Shown piece by piece: positions 56,471-64,000 of a DNA stretch of 64,000 nt; the stretch's first letter is position 1, and the number at the start of each line of letters is the position of its first letter. Position numbers and translations under genes: made by a program. Origin of the DNA: Rutpela maculata (Eukaryota; Arthropoda; Insecta; Coleoptera; Cerambycidae); the NCBI GenBank assembly GCA_936432065.2, contig OW386290.2:142673677-142737676 (forward strand), written 5' to 3'. The notes beneath the pieces are model-generated. The model did no database searches and had not been told where the DNA came from. It saw only the letters and a program-made list of their open reading frames with translations.

Positions 56471-59400
56471 AAAAAAAACATTTTTTTTTCATTTTAAACA
56501 AAAAAACAGTTTTTTTGTTTTGAACAGTTTTTTTGTTTAAAACAGTTTTTTTAAAGTTTTAAATGGTATGTTTAAAACAAGTTTAAAACGTTTAAAACTA
56601 TATTCAACTAAAATTAAATGGTGCCAGGCACACTATGTCTCCTACTACTACTTGATGTCAGATGGCGCCCTTAAACGGATTTTACACCACTCTGCAAATA
56701 AAATGCTCAGTTTAGTGCACGTGACCACTATATCGGAATTATTTATCGGAATGGACCATCATCGGCACTTTTCCTGTTTCTCCACAAACTCCAAAATAAT
56801 ACATTTATTTAAAACATTGCACTGTGTTTTAAAAAGTTGTTTAAAACATCGCTTTGTGTACTAAATATGTTTTAAGCATTTGTTTAAAACACAGTGCGAC
56901 GTTTTAAACATGTTTTAAACACTGTGTTTAAAACATTTTGTTTTAAACATGCCAACCCTGGCAGGGTTGGAAAAAAAAACAGTTTTTTTTCATTTTAAAC
57001 AAAAAAACAGTTTTTTTTTGTTTTGAACAGTTTTTTTTGTTTAAAACAGGTTTTTTTTAAATTTTTCAAGGTATGTTTAAAACGTGTTTAAAACAGGTTT
57101 AAAACGTTTAAAACTATATTCAACTAAATATTCAACTAAAATTAAATGGTGCCAGGCACACTGTCTGTTACTACTAGTTGATGTCAGATGGCGCTCTTAA
57201 ACAGATTTTACAGCACTCTGTAAATAAAATGCTCAGTTTAGTGCACGTAACCACTACATCGGAATTATTTATCGGAATGGACCATCATCGGCACTTTTCC
57301 TGTTTCTCCACAAACTCCAAAATAATACATTTATTTAAAACATTGCACTGTGTTTTAAAAAGTTGTTTAAAACATCGCTTTGTGTACTAAATATGTTTTA
57401 AGCATTTGTTTAAAACACAGTGCGACGTTTTAAACATGTTTTAAACACTGTGTTTAAAACATTTTGTTTTAAACATGCCAACCCTGGCAGGGTTGGAAAA
57501 AAAAACAGTTTTTTTTCATTTTAAACAAAAAAACAGTTTTTTTTTGTTTTGAACAGTTTTTTTTGTTTAAAACAGGTTTTTTTTTAATTTTTCAAGGTAT
57601 GTTTAAAACGTGTTTAAAACAGGTTTAAAACGTTTAAAACTATATTCAACTAAATATTCAACTAAAATTAAATGGTGCCAGGCACACTGTCTGTTACTAC
57701 TAGTTGATGTCAGATGGCGCTCTTAAACAGATTTTACAGCACTCTGTAAATAAAATGCTCAGTTTAGTGCACGTAACCACTACATCGGAATTATTTATCG
57801 GAATGGACCATCATCGGCACTTTTCCTGTTTCTCCACAAACTCCAAAATAATACATTTATTTAAAACATTGCACTGTGTTTTAAAAAGTTGTTTAAAACA
57901 TCGCTTTGTGTACTAAATATGTTTTAAGCATTTGTTTAAAACACAGTGCGACGTTTTAAACATGTTTTAAACACTGTGTTTAAAACATTTTGTTTTAAAC
58001 ATGCCAACCCTGGCAGGGTTGGAAAAAAAAACAGTTTTTTTTCATTTTAAACAAAAAAACAGTTTTTTTTTGTTTTGAACAGTTTTTTTTGTTTAAAACA
58101 GGTTTTTTTTTAATTTTTCAAGGTATGTTTAAAACGTGTTTAAAACAGGTTTAAAACGTTTAAAACTATATTCAACTAAATATTCAACTAAAATTAAATG
58201 GTGCCAGGCACACTGTCTGTTACTACTAGTTGATGTCAGATGGCGCTCTTAAACAGATTTTACAGCACTCTGTAAATAAAATGCTCAGTTTAGTGCACGT
58301 AACCACTACATCGGAATTATTTATCGGAATGGACCATCATCGGCACTTTTCCTGTTTCTCCACAAACTCCAAAATAATACATTTATTTAAAACATTGCAC
58401 TGTGTTTTAAAAAGTTGTTTAAAACATCGCTTTGTGTACTAAATATGTTTTAAGCATTTGTTTAAAACACAGTGCGACGTTTTAAACATGTTTTAAACAC
58501 TGTGTTTAAAACATTTTGTTTTAAACATGCCAACCCTGGCAGGGTTGGAAAAAAAAACAGTTTTTTTTCATTTTAAACAAAAAAACAGTTTTTTTTTGTT
58601 TTGAACAGTTTTTTTTGTTTAAAACAGGTTTTTTTTTAATTTTTCAAGGTATGTTTAAAACGTGTTTAAAACAGGTTTAAAACGTTTAAAACTATATTCA
58701 ACTAAATATTCAACTAAAATTAAATGGTGCCAGGCACACTGTCTGTTACTACTAGTTGATGTCAGATGGCGCTCTTAAACAGATTTTACAGCACTCTGTA
58801 AATAAAATGCTCAGTTTAGTGCACGTAACCACTACATCGGAATTATTTATCGGAATGGACCATCATCGGCACTTTTCCTGTTTCTCCACAAACTCCAAAA
58901 TAATACATTTATTTAAAACATTGCACTGTGTTTTAAAAAGTTGTTTAAAACATCGCTTTGTGTACTAAATATGTTTTAAGCATTTGTTTAAAACACAGTG
59001 CGACGTTTTAAACATGTTTTAAACACTGTGTTTAAAACATTTTGTTTTAAACATGCCAACCCTGGCAGGGTTGGAAAAAAAAACAGTTTTTTTTCATTTT
59101 AAACAAAAAAACAGTTTTTTTTTGTTTTGAACAGTTTTTTTTGTTTAAAACAGGTTTTTTTTTAATTTTTCAAGGTATGTTTAAAACGTGTTTAAAACAG
59201 GTTTAAAACGTTTAAAACTATATTCAACTAAATATTCAACTAAAATTAAATGGTGCCAGGCACACTGTCTGTTACTACTAGTTGATGTCAGATGGCGCTC
59301 TTAAACAGATTTTACAGCACTCTGTAAATAAAATGCTCAGTTTAGTGCACGTAACCACTACATCGGAATTATTTATCGGAATGGACCATCATCGGCACTT

Positions 59401-60128
59401 TTCCTGTTTCTCCACAAACTCCAAAATAATACATTTATTTAAAACATTGCACTGTGTTTTAAAAAGTTGTTTAAAACATCGCTTTGTGTACTAAATATGT
59501 TTTAAGCATTTGTTTAAAACACAGTGCGACGTTTTAAACATGTTTTAAACACTGTGTTTAAAACATTTTGTTTTAAACATGCCAACCCTGGCAGGGTTGG
59601 AAAAAAAAACAGTTTTTTTTCATTTTAAACAAAAAAACAGTTTTTTTTTGTTTTGAACAGTTTTTTTTGTTTAAAACAGGTTTTTTTTTAATTTTTCAAG
59701 GTATGTTTAAAACGTGTTTAAAACAGGTTTAAAACGTTTAAAACTATATTCAACTAAATATTCAACTAAAATTAAATGGTGCCAGGCACACTGTCTGTTA
59801 CTACTAGTTGATGTCAGATGGCGCTCTTAAACAGATTTTACAGCACTCTGTAAATAAAATGCTCAGTTTAGTGCACGTAACCACTACATCGGAATTATTT
59901 ATCGGAATGGACCATCATCGGCACTTTTCCTGCTTTTCCACAAACTCCAAAATAATACATTTATTTAAAACATCGCACTGTGTTTTAAACTGTGTTTTAA
60001 ACACTTGTTTAAAACATTGCATTTTGTATTAAATATGTTTTAAACATTTCTTTAAAACACAGTGCGATGTTTTAAACATGTTTTAAACACTTTGTTTAAA
60101 ACATTTTGTTTTAATCATGCCAACCCTG
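56461..60128 (+). repeat. Head-to-tail array of seven copies of a 526-bp MITE
   Basis: Units end at 56970, 57496, 58022, 58548, 59074, 59600 and about 60126, an exact 526-bp period for the inner copies; the first is shorter (about 510 bp) and diverged. Each unit is bounded by CAGGGTTGG and CCAACCCTG, a 9-bp inverse pair, and junctions read CCAACCCTGGCAGGGTTGG. The interior is dominated by GTTTAAAAC palindromes and A/T runs. Inner copies look nearly identical, while the outer two carry most differences. A repeated 70-codon frame per unit is a by-product. TIR style suggests hAT, but flanking 8-mers do not match. Confidence 0.9.
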
Positions 60129-60229
60129 CCTTGGTGAGGAGAAAACTTGGAATAGGGTCGGAAGAAAGTGGGCAACATCTTAGCACCCATTTATACCCCG
60201 AGTTACCAGCACCAATTTCCACCCTATAG

Positions 60230-60395
60230 CTAGTATCCTGCAACTGCAAAAAGGGTTGCGGAAAACGATGCAGCTGTGTTAAGGTTGGATTGCGCTGCTC
60301 AACAATGTGCTCTAATTGCCATGGCCAAGGATGTTTAAATTCCGAATTTGAAGAAGAGTTCGTCGATGAAGAACCCCTTAATGAGTAAAATTGGA
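60230..60395 (+). pseudogene. Cys-rich (CXC-like) C-terminus of the PIN-like transposon protein
   Basis: One open frame: CNCKKGCGKRCSCVKVGLRC, STMCSNCHGQGCLNSEFEEE, FVDEEPLNE, then TAA. Nine-plus cysteines in CxCxxGCxxxCxC...C...CxxCxGxxC spacing suggest a tesmin/TSO1-like zinc cluster; an acidic tail follows, as in the copy at 35100-35590. Immediately upstream (60150-60230) the frame is broken by stops. Confidence 0.65.
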
Positions 60396-60560
60396 CAGAA
60401 TTTTAATGGAATAGGCCTACAGGGGAAACCACTTTAAAAAAACGCTCCGAGAGCTCTACCTCGAGGGTGGTGTGGAAACGAGCTCAAATTAAAAAACACA
60501 GCTTTGTGGAAAAAAGGGGAAAATAAATAAAGTATCATGATTAGAGGATATTATTTAGGT

Positions 60561-61078
60561 ATTATGCAAATCACAATTTACACGCTTTTTTATTTACTAT
60601 GAAAATACATACTTTCTGTATATTGTTTTGATTAGTTTTCCAATAATGAGTGTTTTAAGACCGCCGGAGCGCATCACCAACCTTACAAATTTGAACAGAT
60701 GGAACTACGTGTACTATTTGGCAATATTACATCGCGGATATCAACCAATAATTTCAGTGCAAATAGCAGTAGCAGCATTTTGTAATTCCTCTTCCAGGAG
60801 ATAGGTGGAGGCCGCAAAAACCAAACAAATGAAAATGGTAGTGACCTTGAATCAACAATGCGAAGCATGCAATCTAATTTGAACCGTTTCAAGATAGAGT
60901 AATAGTAATTATGTATTATATTATCCGTCTCTGGACTTATAGTACAGTAACTAGAGGTTTTAACTTCGGAATAATGTTATATTGAACGGATTTCGTCCAT
61001 TTTTGGCAGTATAATAGTAAAAGTTTCTATATTGTGCAGGGGCTTGTTAATTTATAGGGGGTGGATGCCACCTCAGGG
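60561..61078. other. Non-coding
   Basis: No exon or named element recognised. Confidence 0.3.
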
Positions 61079-61179
61079 AGTGGCACTTAAAAAATATATA
61101 TGTTTATTGGAGCTGAAATAGAATCGAATTTTAAGAAGAAAAGGTTCTATGCAATTTTTCACATAAATTGATAGTTTTA

Positions 61180-61858
61180 CTTCCACGTCCAGTGGAAGTA
61201 TAGTAACGACAAAAAATTTTTTTTAAATTTTTATTGTCCAAATAGGCTTAAAATGTCATGAAACGTCGAGATTTTAAGTTTGAGCGAAAAAAATTTCGAT
61301 GTCTGTCGGTCTGTCTGTAACTTTTTTTTGTTGTGCGCACGTTTACTCTGGAACCGTTTAAGATATTGACTTGAAATTTGGTACACATATGTCCTTCAAC
61401 GAGATCTAGAACCAGATTATATTTTCATCTTGTTCCGTCGAAGAGTTGGGGGGTAAATTGCGGTAAATTTGGGGTAAATAGGTCAATCAAGCAGGTAAGA
61501 GTCCATAAAATTGGTATTTAGTATATACAAGAGAAGCTAAGGTCTCAAAAAAATGTTTGTCATTAGCCACCCCCATTACCACCCCCATCCCCTTATTAAA
61601 GGGGATGAAAAAAAATTGTGATTTAGTGTACCTATCTATGTACAGGAACCAGAAACCTTAAAATATTTTTTACTTCATCCACCCCCCACCCCACTACTGA
61701 TGTAGGGTATCGTTTTATGGGTTTTTGGGGTAGAGGATTTCAAATATTCTATTATTAAAGTTCCATAAACAATTATTTTCACATACAGAGTTTTTTTCGT
61801 TGTGAGTGACTTGGATAGAGAATCTGGATGTGGAAGTAGTGATTCCTTGGGCAGCGGT
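61180..61858 (+). mobile_element. Family B element, copy 2, with TTTTA duplication
   Basis: The inverse counterpart of 41076-41761, collinear from CTTCCACGTCCAGTGGAAGT to GATTCCTTGGGCAGCGG. The uninterrupted right arm of the host element shows the empty site, so the boundaries and a 5-bp TTTTA duplication (61175-61179 and 61859-61863) are well supported. Confidence 0.85.
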
Positions 61859-62915
61859 TTTTAAGTTATAACGACTTCAAAATTGCGATTTTAGCTTAAA
61901 AAAAAAGGTATTTCCAAACGGCTTTCGTCAAATATCTCGAAAAGTATTACTTTATCGAAAAAATGATAGACCAGTTACAGAAAGTACAAACTGGAATTTA
62001 ATTATATTTTTTGTTTATTGATGTAGGATTAATAGTTTCGGAGATATTTAAGTTTATATTTGGCATCCAAGTGTTTCAAAATTACCTTTAAAGTTTAAAA
62101 TGCATTTTTTTTCTAAAGCAAGTGCTTTAAATGAGCAAAAAAATTTGAGCATCTAGATAATGCTGCATCTTAACGAAAAACTGTATTTCAGATAATTTTT
62201 TTAAATTACTGGCTAATTAAAGTAATAAAATGGCGACCATTTTATATAAAAAAATATAAATACGCATATTCTTCCGTCATAACTTTTTTATTTCTAATGC
62301 TACAGGAACGAATAAAAAATAATTTGAAAGCACAACTAATTGTCTTTAATCTCATTTCTTAGCTTGCGTGACATAGGTGTTACAATTTCTGAGATATTTA
62401 ACATTTAAACTGCATTTTTCGTCTTACAAACGTTCGGACGCCATTTTTAAACTTTCATATCTTCGAAACTATTAAATCTATGTAAATAAATAAACAAGCG
62501 AAATTCATTATTAGTTTATGAGCTTTATTTTTGGTCTCTACCCATTTTTCAATAAAACTAATATTTGGAAAAGGAAAAAAAATTACGTTTTATCGAAAAT
62601 ATAGTGTAAACTGTATATTTTTTATAAGCAAGTACTGTATACAAACCAACAAAATTAAGCATCTACGTCATGCTATATATTAACGAGAAACAGTGTTTGA
62701 AATTCCTTTTTTTTTAATTACTGGCTAATTACAGTAACAAAATGGCGACGTTGTTATTAAAAAAATGTGTAGACGCACATTGCTTCGGTCATAACTTCTT
62801 TGTTTCTTATGCTACAGAAACAAATAAAAAAACAGTTGAAAGCATAATTAATAACCTATTATTCTACCTATTAGCATTCTTGACGTAGGTGTCACAGTTT
62901 CTGAGATATTTAACT

Positions 62916-63648
62916 CCCAGGCAGCAAGGTGCCGTCATTATGACGTCGTTTTTTCGGCATTAATTACGTCAATTTCATCTTCAGCATGACGTAAAAATGA
63001 CGTGAAAAGACGGCACAATGTCACAGCCCAATGACGTCATATATATATGACGCCAATATGACGTATTGGTAATCAGTGAATTTTGCGATAAGAGATGCAA
63101 ACCTCTCATTATAATATTTTTCCACAATTATTAATAAAGTTTTTGACGAAAAAAAAACCGGAACGTGCAGGGATCGAACCGCGGACCTTTTGCCTCGCAA
63201 CCTAACACTTAACTCACTGAATCACTGAACATCTTTATTTAAATATGTTTAAAAGCTGTATACCTAGTTAGAAATAGTAAAACAAAATTATTATTACTAT
63301 GTGGCAAAAATTGAACTAGTCACTAAATACTTCTATTTATTTTTATTTTATAATGATTTATTTCACGTCATTTTAATGACGTCAAAATAATGACCTAAAA
63401 GAAACGTGTATTTGACGTCTTCATGATGACGTCAGAAGTACGTATTAAATATCACGTCTCTGGTACGTCATTTATTAATGACGTCAAAATAATGACCTAA
63501 AAGAAACGTGTATTTGACGTCTTCATGATGACGTCAGAAGTACATTATAAATATCACGTCTCTGGTACGTCATTTATTGGGACAATGATGTCGGCGACGA
63601 AAAATCACCTTTAAAAGACGTCATAATGACGTCACCTTGCTACCTGGG
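62916..63648. mobile_element. CCCAGGCAGC-ended MITE with TGACGTCA array
   Basis: TIRs CCCAGGCAGCAAGGTGCCGT and the inverse of CCCAGGTAGCAAGGTGACGT. About twenty TGACGT/ACGTCA motifs fill both subterminal zones. A 102-bp unit is tandemly duplicated (about 63375-63476 and 63477-63578). A minus-strand tRNA-like segment lies at 63158-63230. No ORF. Confidence 0.8.
63158..63230 (-). repeat. tRNA-like segment with oligo-T inside the MITE
   Basis: On the minus strand, GTGAGTTAAGTGTTAGGTTG, then CGAGGCAAAAGGTCCGC, then GGTTCGATCC (63171-63180), then a T-run at 63150-63157 after CGGTTTT. T-arm and D-arm-like segments are evident; a full cloverleaf is not. It is recognisably related to the split segment at 17650-18616. 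Confidence 0.6.
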
Positions 63649-63852
63649 CTCTGTAATATTTTTTCGATAAAGTAATACTTTTCGAGATACTTGACGAAAG
63701 CCGTTTGGAAATACCTTTTTTTAAGCTAAAATCGCAATTTTGAAGTCGTTATAACTTAAAAACTATCAATTTATGTGAAAAATCGCATAGAACCTTTTCT
63801 TCTTAAAATTTGATGCTACTTCCAATAAATATATATATTTTTTAAGTGCCAC

Positions 63853-64000
63853 CGAGTGAGAATACCCCAATACAATAACAAAATTGTGACATTTTATAAA
63901 AAAAAAAATGTGCCTATTCACATTTTTTTATGGAAGTTTCATAGTTTCTAAGATATTCAACATTTAAACTAAATACTTCATCCAATAATCTTTCCGATAT
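63853..64000. other. Non-coding right edge
   Basis: AT-rich. Contains one more GTTTCTAAGATATTCAACAT copy of the motif duplicated at 62400 and 62910, so the repeat region continues past the window. Confidence 0.4.

Larger units (their letters stand above)
55771..60560 (+). mobile_element. Third copy of the PIN-like/Cys-rich transposon, split by a MITE array
   Basis: The left subterminal arm (55771-56060; AAAACCACCC, then CGCTGGTTTTTCACTTTTAT, then GTCGTTAAATTCTGCACAA) matches the arms at 22984-23300 and, inverse, 25110-25411. The gene follows in the expected order: PIN-like part at 56231-56470, then Cys-rich end at 60230-60395, then the 3' block CCGAGAGCTCTACCTCG with GGTGGTGTGGAAACGA that also recurs at 23330-23400 and 24985-25100. 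The right terminus is not seen. Confidence 0.65.
61079..63852. mobile_element. Inverted-repeat element with two nested insertions
   Basis: Outer arms: 61079-61179 plus 61859-61960 at the left match 63650-63852 at the right in inverse order (GGCACTTAAAAAATATATAT, AAATTGATAGTTTTTAAGTT split by the insertion, CCAAACGGCTTTCGTCAA). The left arm is interrupted by 61180-61858 and the right side by 62916-63648. The interior (62140-62410 and 62640-62915) is a direct duplication of about 500-bp period, each copy ending TTTCTGAGATATTTAAC. Confidence 0.75.

Noticed and set aside
57178..60032. Six near-identical 70-74-codon frames at 526-bp spacing, plus a 98-codon one at 56568
   Set aside because: They repeat only because the MITE unit repeats. 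They have no family resemblance, most lack a proper ATG context, and the interior is A/T-run and palindrome sequence.
56461..60128. CRISPR-like regular array
   Set aside because: The whole 526-bp unit is repeated, with no short repeat plus unique spacer structure, and the genome is eukaryotic.
63158..63230. Functional tRNA gene
   Set aside because: T-arm and box B are good, but the acceptor stem does not close and the segment sits inside a MITE. It is tRNA-like, not a tRNA.

Overview
This is an AT-rich animal nuclear window, almost certainly from an insect. Three things point there: the last three exons of a ZO-1/polychaetoid-type gene with normal GT-AG introns, insect-type transposable elements, and very sparse host coding sequence. 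A beetle is plausible, but I cannot prove the order from this sequence. There are no operons or bacterial features.

Host genes. (1) Positions 1691-7876 (+) hold the 3' end of the ZO-1/polychaetoid orthologue: three exons encoding the C-terminal ZU5 domain and the family's terminal VDHF. The last intron (2487-7694) is swollen by a large terminal-inverted-repeat (TIR) element. (2) Positions 39540-40583 (-) are the terminal exon (347 aa) of an unrecognised, probably nuclear protein. It has a coiled coil, clustered Thr/Ser-Pro sites and three SUMO-consensus sites. (3) At about 749-769 (-) there is a possible first coding exon of a gene running off the left edge. I see no other convincing host gene.

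Everything else is mainly mobile DNA, much of it nested. From left to right: fold-back elements (5681-6530, 8503-10769, and a 1.5 kb palindrome at 10924-12433); a Helitron-like element (13198-16454) carrying a 30-bp minisatellite with a 180-bp higher-order period; a four-level nest (16817-19599) with clean target-site duplications (TSDs); a decayed DNA transposon with a PIN-like/Cys-rich protein family (22984-25411, again at about 34740-36230 and 55771-60560); tandem repeats (28790-29175, 30690-31130); a solo LTR (32376-32773); a hAT MITE (miniature inverted-repeat element) with a perfect TSD (33147-33429); a Harbinger-like MITE (36242-36718); LINE reverse transcriptases (41990-42350, 44698-45985); and mariner-like transposase relics (46731-54365). 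The second relic is split by a 2.1 kb element with GGGTCATTCC TIRs and its own decayed gene. Then come a 5S-rRNA-derived SINE (54007-54353), a seven-copy head-to-tail array of a 526-bp MITE (56461-60128), and a nested inverted-repeat region (61079-63852).

The signals most worth a second look are two protein-coding transposon families that I cannot assign to a superfamily, the tandem MITE array, a set of elements with CCCARRYARCA-like termini and family-specific internal motif arrays, and recurrent tRNA-like segments followed by oligo-T inside several of these elements. All assignments are by eye; no alignment or database search was run.
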